Source of the DNA: an uncultured Phascolarctobacterium sp.
GTDB taxonomy: Bacteria > Bacillota > Negativicutes > Acidaminococcales > Acidaminococcaceae
Assembly: GCA_900545535.1 (NCBI GenBank)
Contig: UQZN01000003.1
Location: 1 to 64,000 of the forward strand
Reading direction: 5' to 3'
Length of the DNA: 64,000 nucleotides
Shown here: positions 10,632 through 20,078 of the stretch, one piece after another
How the letters are laid out: every line of letters begins with the position of its first letter
Numbering within the stretch: the stretch's first letter is position 1
The notes under the pieces: generated by a model
Database searches by the model: none
Told to the model about the DNA's origin: nothing
What the model saw: the letters and a program-made list of their open reading frames with translations, nothing else
Position numbers and translations under genes: made by a program

Positions 10632-12040
10632 TACTTGTCATCTCCCGGAGTTAAATATTCAAGATCCAGCGTCAGCCAGGCTGCGCAGTCCTGTTCATGC
10701 CATCCTGCTGCCCGCAGTCCCGGCAGCCACAGTACCTGCTGCCCGCAGGCTACCAAAAGCTGGCGTTCCCTCTGCTTTGGGGGCACTTTTTCATCATTAA
10801 AGTATTTTTTTAATTTTTTACTGCCCGGCGACCCGGCCGGAAAAAATCTGTCACCTTCCCGCCGCTGCCGCACTTCCAGCTGACCGCACTGCAGCAAATG
10901 CCAGGGATATGCTGCGGCGTGACCGGAAGGTCTTGCACTTCCCTCCAGGTAGCCCAGGCTCAAAATACCCTGGGGAAGTTCCAGCCGCAGCACGCCAGCC
11001 TGCCGCAGTTCCGCTAAGGAAACAGCATAGCCCGGCTCTGTTGCTGCTGCCTGCCGTTCCAAAGCAGTGACCGTAAGCCGCCCATAACTGTAGACAGCAC
11101 AGGTTTTACCAGGCAGCATGATGCTTTTATTACTATTGCCTTTAGACGCTAACTCGAGCATCTGCCGCGTCTGCTGATATGTCAGCAAACCTTCTGCACC
11201 CAGCTTTTTCCACATCAGCCTGACAAGACGCGTCTGCAGTGCCGCAGGCAGCGCAAGCAGCCATGCTGCTTCACAGCAGCAGGAAGTATCATCCATCTGC
11301 ACATACTGCTCAAATTTCTCTGCAGCCATTGCATCTAAACAAGCCGCGTCCACGGCAACTGACGCCGCCGTCTGTGCCAAAGCCTGTTTGACATTCGGAT
11401 TAAACTCCTGTTCCAGCAACGGCAGCAGCACATGCCGCACCTTATTACGCGTATAATGCAGATCCATATTGCTGCTGTCAGTACGGTAAGGCAGCTCCCG
11501 CAACGCACAGTATGCTTCCAGAGCCGCACGGCTCACCTGCAAAAACGGCCGCACCACGCGGTCATTGCGCGCGCGCATCCCGCTCAGACCTGCCGCACCG
11601 CTGCCGCGCAGCAGGTGCAGCAGCAGCGTTTCTGCCTGATCGTCACGGTGATGCGCCGTGACGATACAGTCAGACTGATATTTCTCAAGACACTCAAATA
11701 ACGCCTCATAACGTAATTTACGGGCCGCATCCTCTAAAGACAGCTTTCGAGCCGCAGCAAATGCTTTAACGTCGACCCGCAGCACTTCACAGGCAACCTG
11801 CCGCACCCGACAAAATTCCGCAACAAAACCGGCATCAGCCAATGCCTCGCCGCCACGCAGACCATGCTCTATGTGGCAAACGACCAGCTGATACCTTTGC
11901 TTCTCCCGCAGCAGCAGCAGTGCGTCTGTCAACGCAAGCGAATCGGCCCCGCCGCTGCAGGCAATAATGATTTTGCTGCCGCCAGGCAGATTTTTTTGCA
12001 CCTGGCGCAGAATTTCAGTAATTTGCCTGTGTTCTTTCAT
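10631..12040 (-). CDS. tilS: tRNA(Ile)-lysidine synthetase
   Basis: Modifies C34 of the CAU anticodon of a tRNA-Ile to lysidine so that it reads AUA. 469 residues. The PP-loop ATP pyrophosphatase motif SGGADS lies at about 30-35, and HIEHGLRGGEALAD near 56-69 and VTAHHRDDQAETLLL near 125-140 are family motifs. The C-terminal TilS substrate-binding domain includes RREGDRFFPAGSPGSKKLKK. Coupled by overlap to hpt. Confidence 0.96.
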   Translation of the reverse strand: MKEHRQITEILRQVQKNLPGGSKIIIACSGGADSLALTDALLLLREKQRYQLVVCHIEHGLRGGEALADAGFVAEFCRVRQVACEVLRVDVKAFAAARKLSLEDAARKLRYEALFECLEKYQSDCIVTAHHRDDQAETLLLHLLRGSGAAGLSGMRARNDRVVRPFLQVSRAALEAYCALRELPYRTDSSNMDLHYTRNKVRHVLLPLLEQEFNPNVKQALAQTAASVAVDAACLDAMAAEKFEQYVQMDDTSCCCEAAWLLALPAALQTRLVRLMWKKLGAEGLLTYQQTRQMLELASKGNSNKSIMLPGKTCAVYSYGRLTVTALERQAAATEPGYAVSLAELRQAGVLRLELPQGILSLGYLEGSARPSGHAAAYPWHLLQCGQLEVRQRREGDRFFPAGSPGSKKLKKYFNDEKVPPKQRERQLLVACGQQVLWLPGLRAAGWHEQDCAAWLTLDLEYLTPGDDK

Positions 12041-12067
12041 CGTTTCACCTGTTATTTATCAACCAAA

Positions 12068-12100
12068 TAAAAAAGGCACCTCTGGAGGAAGTGCCTTTTT
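12068..12100 (-). terminator. Terminator after yabR
   Basis: A 10-bp stem (12070-12079 with 12091-12100, arm AAAAAGGCAC) with a T-rich minus-strand tail, directly after the S1-domain gene and before tilS. Confidence 0.85.
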
Positions 12101-12105
12101 GGACA

Positions 12106-12528
12106 TTATCTGTCGCGGCTGGCGCCACGGCCGCCGCGCTTAGACTCCGTATTGCGTTTCAGATCTAATAATCTGTCATCGCTGTCTTTTAAAAAGCGCG
12201 ATAGTTTATCTTCAAAGGTAGCCGGAGGCACCACTTTAGGTGCGCGACGATCCTGATTAACCGGACGCTGCGGCTTCGGAGGTGCCGGAGGCGGAGGTGT
12301 CAGCTGTTTGATAGACAGACCTATCTTACCGCGTTCGTCGATAGACAACACTTTGACCTTGACCTTATCTTTTTCCTTTAAAAAATCATGCACATCTTTT
12401 ACATATACATTGGAGACTTCGGAAATATGTATAAGACCAACTTTTCCTTCAGGCAATTGCACAAATGCTCCAAAATTTGTGATGCCGGTAACTTCACCTT
12501 CAACGATTGCGCCAACTTCGAGTGACAT
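12106..12528 (-). CDS. yabR: S1-domain RNA-binding protein (YabR-like)
   Basis: 140 residues. An S1 RNA-binding fold occupies about 1-75 (VEGEVTGITNFGAFVQLPEG, VGLIHISEVSNVYV, KVKVLSIDERGKIGLSIKQL). It is followed by a proline-rich linker (PPPPAPPKPQRP) and a basic, Arg/Gly-rich tail ending RGGRGASRDR, which probably adds RNA contacts. YabR proteins are 120-140 residues and sit next to divIC in Firmicutes, as here. The exact role is not established. The start GAGTGACATAAAGC context is ordinary. Confidence 0.9.
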   Translation of the reverse strand: MSLEVGAIVEGEVTGITNFGAFVQLPEGKVGLIHISEVSNVYVKDVHDFLKEKDKVKVKVLSIDERGKIGLSIKQLTPPPPAPPKPQRPVNQDRRAPKVVPPATFEDKLSRFLKDSDDRLLDLKRNTESKRGGRGASRDR

Positions 12529-12634
12529 AAAGCGGATAATCCCCCTTAAAAAATCTTTATACAGTAAGTATTATACCCTTCTTTTAAAATGGGTGTCAAC
12601 AGCATTATACAAATATATGCGAAAAGATAAAAAA

Positions 12635-12674
12635 TAACAGATGCACCCCGGCAGAAACGCCTGTACATCTGTTA
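12635..12674 (-). terminator. Terminator overlapping the divIC stop codon
   Basis: TAACAGATG (12635-12643) pairs with CATCTGTTA (12666-12674). The outer arm contains the divIC stop codon itself, and a TTTTTTATC tail follows on the minus strand. Confidence 0.8.
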
Positions 12675-13013
12675 TTTTTTCTTTTCCGCAGCTTCTGTTT
12701 CCTGCTTTTGCTGTTTTTCCTGTTCGTCAACTATAAACAGCGGCACTTCATTTTTACCTACCATATTATGATCTTCACGTGCCAGTTTTTCGATATATTT
12801 CAAATCATCCAACCGTTTGCGTTCCGCCTCCAGATCGGCCTGAACCTTTTTCAATTCGTCAACCCGCTGCTGCGTTGCCGACATCTCCTTGTTGATCTGG
12901 TAGATCTTATACTCCTGCCGCCCTAAAACGCCCAGACAGACGATCAGCAAAATAATCAGTACCCACAAAAAATCATTGGAGCTGCGGCGTTTTTTCCTGC
13001 GTACTTCGGCCAT
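12672..13013 (-). CDS. divIC: Septum formation initiator DivIC/FtsB-like
   Basis: Bitopic cell-division protein of the FtsB/DivIC family. 113 residues: a basic cytoplasmic tail (MAEVRRKKRRSSN), one membrane helix at about 14-31, then a coiled-coil (about 33-75, KEMSATQQRVDELKKVQADL) and a Lys/Glu-rich C-terminus. It lies between hup and yabR, the standard Firmicutes position. It is expected to join FtsL and DivIB/FtsQ at the septum. The usual neighbours yabO/rqcP, yabP and yabQ are not between hup and divIC. Confidence 0.88.
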   Translation of the reverse strand: MAEVRRKKRRSSNDFLWVLIILLIVCLGVLGRQEYKIYQINKEMSATQQRVDELKKVQADLEAERKRLDDLKYIEKLAREDHNMVGKNEVPLFIVDEQEKQQKQETEAAEKKK

Positions 13014-13044
13014 TATGAGCTCCTTCCCATTAATTGTTCAGACA

Positions 13045-13068
13045 AAAATACCGGGCTTTAACGCCCGG
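13045..13068 (-). terminator. Terminator of hup
   Basis: Six-bp G/C stem CCGGGC (13051-13056) with GCCCGG (13063-13068), tail TATTTTTG on the minus strand, 19 bases after the hup stop. Confidence 0.8.
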
Positions 13069-13086
13069 CATTCTTGAACCCAAAGA

Positions 13087-13386
13087 TTATTTTTTGTGTT
13101 TTTTTGCAGGAGCAGCGTTAACAGCGTCTTTAAAAGCTTTACCAGCTTTGAAAGCAGGAACTGTTGCAGCCGGAATTTTGATGGGTTCATTGGTACGAGG
13201 ATTCTTACCAGTACGAGCGTTACGGGTACGAGCTTCGAAAGTACCGAAACCAATCAATTGTACTTTGCCTTTTTTGGCAACTTCACCTTTTACGGTTTCG
13301 AGTAAAGCAGCTACTGCTTTCTCTACGTCTTTTTTGGTGAGACCAGCTTTTTCTGCTACTGCAGCAATAAGTTCAGTTTTGTTCAC
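13087..13386 (-). CDS. hup: DNA-binding protein HU
   Basis: Small basic nucleoid protein that bends DNA as a dimer. 99 residues. MNKTELIAAVAEKAGLTKKD is the canonical N-terminus, and GFGTFEARTRNARTGKNPRT (about 47-66) is the HU signature and beginning of the DNA-binding arm. A Lys/Ala tail (AAPAKKHKK) extends beyond the 90-residue core. Translation begins at GTG 13386, supported by AAGGGGG seven bases before it. It has its own terminator. The 169-bp upstream gap is A/T-rich and holds a possible leader hairpin (TATGCG with CGCATA, about 13408-13436). Confidence 0.97.
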   Translation of the reverse strand: MNKTELIAAVAEKAGLTKKDVEKAVAALLETVKGEVAKKGKVQLIGFGTFEARTRNARTGKNPRTNEPIKIPAATVPAFKAGKAFKDAVNAAPAKKHKK

Positions 13387-13555
13387 AATAAATCCCCCTT
13401 AAATTTTGTATGCGTCAGTTTAGGCGAAAACCGCATAAACACAACGACTAAGGTTGTTCACTAAAACTCTAATTCGCTATCAAAAGCAATATTCCTGCTA
13501 ACATTTCATCTTTTTTTTATTTTTTTCTTAATTTTTGTGTAAAAAACGCCTTTTT

Positions 13556-15103
13556 TTAATTATTTTTCTCAAAATCCTTTGCCAGAAGCCAAAAAGCGTC
13601 TAATTCGGCCAAAGAAAAATCTTCCCATTTTTTCTTCGAACTCCGCACTTTTTTCTCCACATAAGCAAATCTTTTAATAAAACGATTATTAGCAGCAGTA
13701 AGTGCCGTTTCCGGTTCCAAACCAATATGCCGGGCATAACCGGCCAGAATAAACAGCAGATCGCCAAGCTCATGCTCCATTTCTTTCTGACTGCCGCCAG
13801 CTACGGCTTCCTGCAATTCCTGCAGCTCTTCCATAACCTTTTCCCAGACGCCTTCGGTATCCGGCCAGTCAAAGCCTACTTTGGAAGCCTTACTGTGCAG
13901 CTTGTAAGCGCGCATCAACGCCGGCAGTCCCGGAGAAATGCCGTCCAGAACATGGGTCCGATCCTTTTTTTCTTCCAATTTAATGGCTTCCCAGTTTTTG
14001 ATCACTTCGTCGCTGCCTGAAACCTTACGCGAACCGAACACATGCGGATGCCTGCGGGTAAGCTTTGCAGCCACGCCGTCGATGACATCCTGCAGCGAAA
14101 ACAGATTGGCGTCCTGTGCCATGTGAGCATGAAAAACCACCTGCATCAAAATATCGCCCAACTCTTCTTCCATGCCTTCACAATCATGATTATCGACAGC
14201 TTCCAGAAATTCATAAACTTCTTCGATCATATTGCGGCGGATACTACTATGAGTCTGTTCACGGTCCCAGGGACAGCCGCCGGGCGCACGCAGTTTGCTC
14301 ATGACTTCCGTCAACGGCAGCAGATCGGCGTCATAACGAAATTCATCACTGTCGCAATAAAAATCATCATCGTCGTCAAAGCACAGCTCTTTTTCTTCGC
14401 GCAAAACATTGACATGCTGCACAACCGTCTGCTCCTGTGCCGGAATGAACACACTGGTCAGATGATCGATCTGCGGCTGCCGGTCCAGCTCATACAGCTT
14501 GATCGGCCGGCACTCTTCATCAGGCAGCCCCAAATTACGCAAAAAATACAACTGCGCTTCATCGTCAAGCACTTCCATCAAATTGATTTTCACATCGGAC
14601 GCAACCAGCTGACTATAGACCTGCGTAATCATCAGAGGATATTGACCGGCACTTGCCAGTGCTTCAAAATCGTGGGCGTCTACGATGCGCAGACCGGCGA
14701 TCGGATCAACAGCCAGATTGACATAAGCCAGATCCAGAAAGCTCATTGCCGGCAGAATTTTTAAAGGCACACCTGCCGCAGCGGCCTGCTCTCTCAGCAT
14801 CACTACTGTCCGTTCAGCAACTAACGGACTGCCCGGAACAGCGTAAACAACTTCCTGCTCACCGGCTGCCTGCAAAACAGCAGTCACGATTTTTTGATAA
14901 ACATCTTCAAAAGACGCTTCTTTTTCATAAACGGCATCGCAGGACGTAAATTTTACGCCCGCCTGTTCCAGCTCTTTAACCGACGGATGCACCGCAGTAC
15001 GCAAAATGACCCTGCTGCCGCTTTGCAGCACCGCCATCGTCTCCAGCGATAAATGTCCGGCGCTGCCGGGCCCCAATCCTACAACAGTAATGCCTTTTTT
15101 CAT
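13556..15103 (-). CDS. mazG: YabN-type fusion: tetrapyrrole methylase domain plus MazG pyrophosphohydrolase
   Basis: 515 residues. Residues about 1-235 form a tetrapyrrole (corrin/porphyrin) methylase-like domain (VVGLGPGSAGHLSLETM, VVYAVPGSPLVAERTV). From about 255 comes a tandem MazG domain that hydrolyses NTPs to NMPs and PPi; its metal-binding motif is EEVYEFLEAVDNHDCEGMEE, followed by ELGDILMQVVFHAHMA. The same fusion occurs as YabN in Bacillus. An acidic linker (DDDDDFYCDSDEF) joins the halves. The methylase domain's substrate is unknown. A gap of 12 bp follows the flippase gene; the two are co-oriented and probably co-transcribed. Confidence 0.95.
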   Translation of the reverse strand: MKKGITVVGLGPGSAGHLSLETMAVLQSGSRVILRTAVHPSVKELEQAGVKFTSCDAVYEKEASFEDVYQKIVTAVLQAAGEQEVVYAVPGSPLVAERTVVMLREQAAAAGVPLKILPAMSFLDLAYVNLAVDPIAGLRIVDAHDFEALASAGQYPLMITQVYSQLVASDVKINLMEVLDDEAQLYFLRNLGLPDEECRPIKLYELDRQPQIDHLTSVFIPAQEQTVVQHVNVLREEKELCFDDDDDFYCDSDEFRYDADLLPLTEVMSKLRAPGGCPWDREQTHSSIRRNMIEEVYEFLEAVDNHDCEGMEEELGDILMQVVFHAHMAQDANLFSLQDVIDGVAAKLTRRHPHVFGSRKVSGSDEVIKNWEAIKLEEKKDRTHVLDGISPGLPALMRAYKLHSKASKVGFDWPDTEGVWEKVMEELQELQEAVAGGSQKEMEHELGDLLFILAGYARHIGLEPETALTAANNRFIKRFAYVEKKVRSSKKKWEDFSLAELDAFWLLAKDFEKNN

Positions 15104-15115
15104 CTTACCATCCCT

Positions 15116-16675
15116 TTACTTGAATCTGGAACCGATCACAGGTAATTTCTGCAGTTCTTTTCTGCCGATCGTTCCGCTTGCTATCAAAGTCAATAGATAA
15201 ACGATGCCAGCTGCAAAAATCGTGACCGCCGTCGCCAAAGTATTGCCCCAATAAACTGTTAAATAATTATATAAAAGCATACTGACCGCCGCCATCAAAA
15301 CTGCCGCCAGTAAGATTTTTCCCAAAGCATACACCTTAAAAGTGATGCCGCTGCGGATCAAAAAGAAGATATTCAAAGCAGCAGCCAAGCCAAAATTAAT
15401 ATTGGAAGCCCAGGCCGCACCGACGATATTCCACGGCAGCGCCGTCAGATACCAGACCGCGGCGGCTTTGACCACGGCGCTGAGCAGCATGTTCCACATG
15501 GGTATCAGCGTCTGTCCCATCCCCTGCAGCATCCCTGTGGTTATCTGATGGATACCCAGCAGACAGATCGAAGGCGCCAGATTCCTGATCGCTTCGCCTG
15601 CCAGCGCCGTACCATACAGCAACTTGGAAATCGGCTCAGCCAAAGCCCACATGCCGGCGGCGGCAGGAAAAGTCAGCAAACAGCATAATTTCATTGCCGT
15701 ATTGGTTTTCCGGTCGATACTGTTTCTGTCGCCAAGCGTAAAAGCTTCCGAAACAGCAGGTACCAGGCTTGCCGTCAGCGAAAGAGTCGGGATCGTCGCC
15801 ATCATCACCAGCGGCATACCCATGCCTGTCAGATACCCAAACAAAGTCGTCGCCGCTTCGACTGAAAAGCCGGATTCCACCAGACGGTTAGGCACCAGCA
15901 GCATATCGATGCTGCTGGTCACTGGCACCATGATATTAGCGCAGGAAACAGGCAGCGCCAGCAACACCAGCCGTCTGGCGATCCTGCTAATGCTCTCGGG
16001 AGCTTCAGTAAGCTGCCGGCTGATCTCCTGCTGCCAGCGCGCTTTATTTCTGAAGTAAAAAAAGCTCAGGACGATAAGCCCGGTGATCGAACCAGGTACA
16101 GCACCAAAGGCAGCCCCGGCTGCCGCATATTCCAGACCGTACGGCAGCAGATAATAAGCCAGCACGACCATCGTCACAACACGTACAAACTGCTCCAGGA
16201 TCTGCGATACTGCCGGCGGCGTCATCATTTGATGTCCCTGAAAATACCCGCGGAAGCTGGCCAGGATCGTAGCAAAAAACACGGCCGGCGTCAAAGCGAT
16301 CAGCCCATAATACGCCCGCGGGTCACGGATCAGGCCGCTTTCAACCAGCCACCCGGCCGAGCAATACAGCCCGGCGGCAAACACCAGACCCGTAGCGGCC
16401 ATCAAGCCCAGCGAAACCCTGAACACCCGGCCGGCGCTGGCAAAATCGCCTTTAGCCACTTTTTCGGCTACAATGATCGATATAGCGATCGGAATACCGG
16501 CCGAAGACACGGACAACATCAGCAGATAAACGGGATATGCCATCTGATAAAGCCCGATACCTTCGCCGCCCAGCAGTCTGGACAACAGTATTCTGTTGAC
16601 TGACCCGATGATCTTGACCATCAGTCCCGCCATCGTCAAAATCATGGCGCCGCGTAAAAACTTATCTCTGGTCAT
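15116..16675 (-). CDS. MOP-superfamily polysaccharide/lipid flippase, SpoVB/YabM-like
   Basis: 519 residues, about 14 hydrophobic helices, with the N-terminal signature FLRGAMILTMAGLMVKIIGSV and LSRLLGGEGIGLYQMAYPVY of the SpoVB/MurJ/RfbX family. It probably flips a lipid-linked saccharide across the inner membrane. Its place between mfd and mazG is that of yabM (a spoVB paralogue) in Bacillus. Since this genome appears asporogenous, a role in peptidoglycan or envelope polysaccharide export is more likely than spore cortex. Substrate unknown. Confidence 0.9.
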   Translation of the reverse strand: MTRDKFLRGAMILTMAGLMVKIIGSVNRILLSRLLGGEGIGLYQMAYPVYLLMLSVSSAGIPIAISIIVAEKVAKGDFASAGRVFRVSLGLMAATGLVFAAGLYCSAGWLVESGLIRDPRAYYGLIALTPAVFFATILASFRGYFQGHQMMTPPAVSQILEQFVRVVTMVVLAYYLLPYGLEYAAAGAAFGAVPGSITGLIVLSFFYFRNKARWQQEISRQLTEAPESISRIARRLVLLALPVSCANIMVPVTSSIDMLLVPNRLVESGFSVEAATTLFGYLTGMGMPLVMMATIPTLSLTASLVPAVSEAFTLGDRNSIDRKTNTAMKLCCLLTFPAAAGMWALAEPISKLLYGTALAGEAIRNLAPSICLLGIHQITTGMLQGMGQTLIPMWNMLLSAVVKAAAVWYLTALPWNIVGAAWASNINFGLAAALNIFFLIRSGITFKVYALGKILLAAVLMAAVSMLLYNYLTVYWGNTLATAVTIFAAGIVYLLTLIASGTIGRKELQKLPVIGSRFK

Positions 16676-16738
16676 ACCCTCGTCCTTTCCTTTGATTTCT
16701 TCATCTAATTATAATCAACTTTGCCGCCTCTGTATAGT

Positions 16739-19700
16739 TCAGTCTAAAGCCAGCCGCGGCAGATTTTTTTCCAGCCAGGTCAAACTGTCGGTTTTCAACT
16801 TGACTGTGCGGAAAATAAGCTGCGCCTGTGCGCCGCTTTTAAATTGCATATATTGCTGATGCTCGCCGATCAGCTGCATCAAAGCAGCCGGGTCAACAGC
16901 AGCGTTCTCGGCAAAGGTAATGCGGATCTCGCCCTGCTTGACGCTGATCCCGCGAATATGCAGCAGCCGGCACAAAGCCCGCAGACAGGCAACGCGCCAC
17001 AAAACCTCTACCTCTTCCGGCGGTTCGCCGAAACGGTCGATGATCTCATCCAGCAAGTCGCCCCTGCCAGCATAATCCAGCCCCGCAAAGCGCCGGTACA
17101 GCTCCAGCTTATAACGGGGATCAGCAATATAATCGTCTGGGATATAGCCGTCAACACTGATCTCCAGAACCGGGTCCGGCTCAGGAACACCGTCCTCAAC
17201 ACCGTCCTTCAGCTTGCGGATCGTCCGCTCCAGCATGTCGCAGTAAGCGGCAAAGCCCACACCGGCAATATGCCCATGCTGCTGCGCTCCCAGCAGATTA
17301 CCGGCGCCGCGGATCTCCAGATCACGCATCGCGATCTTAAAGCCGGCTCCCAGTTCTGTAAAGTCGCGGATCGCCTGTAGCCGTTTTTCAGCGACCTCGC
17401 TCAAAGCACGGTTCCGTTTATAGACAAAATAGGCATATGCCAGACGGGAAGAACGCCCTACCCGCCCGCGCATCTGATACAGCTGTGACAGGCCGAAATT
17501 CTCGGCGCCGTCGATAATGATCGTATTGGCCAGCGGCACATCCAGGCCATTTTCGATGATCGACGTAGACAGCAGCACATCACAGCTGCCTTCATAAAAC
17601 GCGATCATTGCGTCTTCCAGCATATCCTCCGGCATCTGCCCATGGGCAATGCGGATATTGATGCCAGGCACCAGACTGCGCAGATCGGCGGCAATATTTT
17701 CGAGCCCCAGGACCCTGTTATGCACATAATAGATCCTGCCGCCCCGGCGCAATTCGCGTTCCAGCGCCTCTTTGATCATGCCCGGATTATATTCGGCCAC
17801 ATAGGTTTCTACCGGCAGCCGTTCCTCCGGCGGCGACTCGATCACGCTCATATCGCGGCCATTGACCAGCGCCAGATGCAAAGTACGCGGGATCGGCGTC
17901 GCTGATAAGGTCAGCACGTCAACGCCGGTCTTCCAGCGTTTGATTTTTTCTTTCTGAGCCACGCCGAAACGCTGCTCTTCGTCGATAACAAGCAGTCCCA
18001 GATCAGGGAACAGCACATCCGGCTGTAATAAACGGTGTGTCCCGATCAAAACATCTACCTGCCCGTTCTCCAGATCATTCAGGATGCGTTTTTGCTCCCT
18101 GGGCGTGCAGAAACGGCTTACCATCTCCACCTTGACACCAAAAGGCTGCATCCGTTCTTTAAAAGTCATAAAATGCTGCTGGGCCAAAACAGTAGTCGGC
18201 ACCATTACCGCTACCTGTTTGCCATCCATTACCGCCTTGAAGGCCGCACGGATAGCGACCTCTGTTTTCCCATAGCCGACGTCGCCGCACAGCAGCCTGT
18301 CCATCGGCTCAGGTTTTTCCATATCCGCCTTGATCTCCGCGATCGCCTTCAGCTGGTCCGGAGTTTCTTCATAAGGAAAGCGTTCTTCAAAGTCGCGCTG
18401 CCATTCTGTATCCTCGGCAAAAGCATAGCCGGGCACGATCTTCCGCTGCGCGTACAACCGCAGCAGTTCCTCAGCCAGCTCGGTGATAGCGGCACGGGCC
18501 CTGCTCTGTACACGTTTCCAGTCAGCGCCGCCCATTTTAGACAGCCGCGGCGCCTGCCCTTCGTTGCCCACATATTTATGCAGCATCCCGACCTGCTCTA
18601 CCGGCACATACAGTTTATCGTCGCCGGCATAAGCCAGCAGCAGATAGTCACGGTGCACGCCGTCCACCAGCACGTTCTCGACGCCGATATAGCGGCCGAT
18701 GCCGTGTACTGCGTGGACTACATAATCGCCCGCCTTGATCTCGGAAAAATACTGCAGCTGCGCACCGCTGTTTTTTGTATGCAGCCGCCGTTTTTTCTGC
18801 ATCCCGAAAATATCATTCTCTGTCAGCAGCAGCCAGTTTTCATTCCAAAAGCGAAAGCCTGCCGTCAGCTCGCCGCTGATAACAGTGATGCGCCCAGGCT
18901 GCAGCAATGCCCCTTCTTTAACAAAAGCCGCGTTCAGATTACGGCTTTGCAGGCTGTCGGCCAGACCGCGCGCTTTTATGTCGCTGCTCATCATCACCAC
19001 AGGCACCTGACCGTCAGCCAGCCAGCCCTGCAGGTCGCCTGTCAGCAATTCCAGATTTCTGTTATACGGCGCTACCGAACGCACCGGTACATTGATATCC
19101 TTAAAAAATTGCAGATGGCTGTGTCCCAATGCGGCCACCACCCAGGCCCTGCTGCGGGCACAAAAGCCTTCCAGCTCGGCAGGCGTCCACAATTCATCCG
19201 CATAGCCCGCGCTTTCAGTATACAGCTTCTGTAAAAGCTCAAACAAGCGCGACGGCTCGTCTATGACCAGCCGCGTCGAAGGTGACAGATAATCCAGCAC
19301 CGAAGCTGAAAAATCCTCACTGCTGTCGATTTGCAGCGGCACGATCTTCACGGCGCTCAACGCTTCGATGCTGCGCTGATTATCCAGGTCAAAGCTGCGC
19401 ATCGCGTCGATAGTATCGTCGAACCACTCGATCCGGGCCGGGTGCTGACTGTTGATCGGGAAAATATCCAGAATATCACCGCGCAGACAGAACTGCCCGA
19501 TAGCATCTACCTGCTCGGTACGTTCATAGCCAAGCTCGATCAGCCGTTCCAGCAGCTCCTGCTGCTCCAGCTGCTGCCCCAGCGTTACTACAACGCCGCT
19601 GCCCAGCACCTGCTGCGGTACCGGCAGCTTCTGCAAAAGCGCTTCCGCCGTCACAAAAACGATCCCCTGTTCCTCACCCTGCAGTATCCGCAGCGCCGCC

Positions 19701-20017
19701 ACACGTCCGGCCTGCAGCTCACGGTTCCGCGAATCGGCCTGCACCCTCGGCAGATCGACCGGATATAATTCCTGCATCAGTAGATCCGAATAGAAGCAGT
19801 TCAAGGTGCGGCGGTATTCACGAATATCGTCCCTGCCGCTAAGCAGGAACACCAAAGAGCCCTGTTCCGGCAAAAGCCGGTCCAGAGCTGCTAAAAATAC
19901 AGTTTTTGCGGCGCCGCTGAGACCAGTCAGCGAGCACCCCCGCCCCTGCTGCCACAATTCAGCCGCACTGCGGGCTTCCGTTATTGCTCCAATAGCGTCC
20001 AATAATTGCAATTTCAT
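16739..20017 (-). CDS. mfd: Transcription-repair coupling factor Mfd
   Basis: DNA translocase that removes RNA polymerase stalled at lesions and recruits UvrA. 1092 residues, slightly shorter than the 1140-1180 of well-studied Mfd. The order is: UvrB-homology region (about 1-290), RNA-polymerase interaction domain (about 420-500, AGDYVVHAVHGIGRYIGVE), then helicase with Walker A LLCGDVGYGKTEVAI, Walker B VIDEEQRFGVAQ, motif III LSATPIPRT and motif VI MRGRVGRSSRLAYAYF, then the C-terminal TRCF domain. Ends with its own terminator region at the mfd/glpX boundary. Confidence 0.97.
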   Translation of the reverse strand: MKLQLLDAIGAITEARSAAELWQQGRGCSLTGLSGAAKTVFLAALDRLLPEQGSLVFLLSGRDDIREYRRTLNCFYSDLLMQELYPVDLPRVQADSRNRELQAGRVAALRILQGEEQGIVFVTAEALLQKLPVPQQVLGSGVVVTLGQQLEQQELLERLIELGYERTEQVDAIGQFCLRGDILDIFPINSQHPARIEWFDDTIDAMRSFDLDNQRSIEALSAVKIVPLQIDSSEDFSASVLDYLSPSTRLVIDEPSRLFELLQKLYTESAGYADELWTPAELEGFCARSRAWVVAALGHSHLQFFKDINVPVRSVAPYNRNLELLTGDLQGWLADGQVPVVMMSSDIKARGLADSLQSRNLNAAFVKEGALLQPGRITVISGELTAGFRFWNENWLLLTENDIFGMQKKRRLHTKNSGAQLQYFSEIKAGDYVVHAVHGIGRYIGVENVLVDGVHRDYLLLAYAGDDKLYVPVEQVGMLHKYVGNEGQAPRLSKMGGADWKRVQSRARAAITELAEELLRLYAQRKIVPGYAFAEDTEWQRDFEERFPYEETPDQLKAIAEIKADMEKPEPMDRLLCGDVGYGKTEVAIRAAFKAVMDGKQVAVMVPTTVLAQQHFMTFKERMQPFGVKVEMVSRFCTPREQKRILNDLENGQVDVLIGTHRLLQPDVLFPDLGLLVIDEEQRFGVAQKEKIKRWKTGVDVLTLSATPIPRTLHLALVNGRDMSVIESPPEERLPVETYVAEYNPGMIKEALERELRRGGRIYYVHNRVLGLENIAADLRSLVPGINIRIAHGQMPEDMLEDAMIAFYEGSCDVLLSTSIIENGLDVPLANTIIIDGAENFGLSQLYQMRGRVGRSSRLAYAYFVYKRNRALSEVAEKRLQAIRDFTELGAGFKIAMRDLEIRGAGNLLGAQQHGHIAGVGFAAYCDMLERTIRKLKDGVEDGVPEPDPVLEISVDGYIPDDYIADPRYKLELYRRFAGLDYAGRGDLLDEIIDRFGEPPEEVEVLWRVACLRALCRLLHIRGISVKQGEIRITFAENAAVDPAALMQLIGEHQQYMQFKSGAQAQLIFRTVKLKTDSLTWLEKNLPRLALD

Positions 20018-20030
20018 CAGTTTACCCTTG

Positions 20031-20065
20031 AAAACAAAAGGGTTCTAGCCTGAGCTAAAACCCTT
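20031..20065 (-). terminator. Terminator between glpX and mfd
   Basis: Twelve-base arms AAGGGTTCTAGC (20038-20049) and GCTAAAACCCTT (20054-20065) pair with a 4-base loop. Tail TTTTGTTTTC on the minus strand. It ends the glpX message before mfd. Confidence 0.85.
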
Positions 20066-20078
20066 GGAGATGTAAAGC

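Noticed and set aside
13038..13253. Minus-strand 71-codon frame inside hup
   Set aside because: It lies out of frame within HU and runs through the hup terminator; it is a shadow of the real gene.
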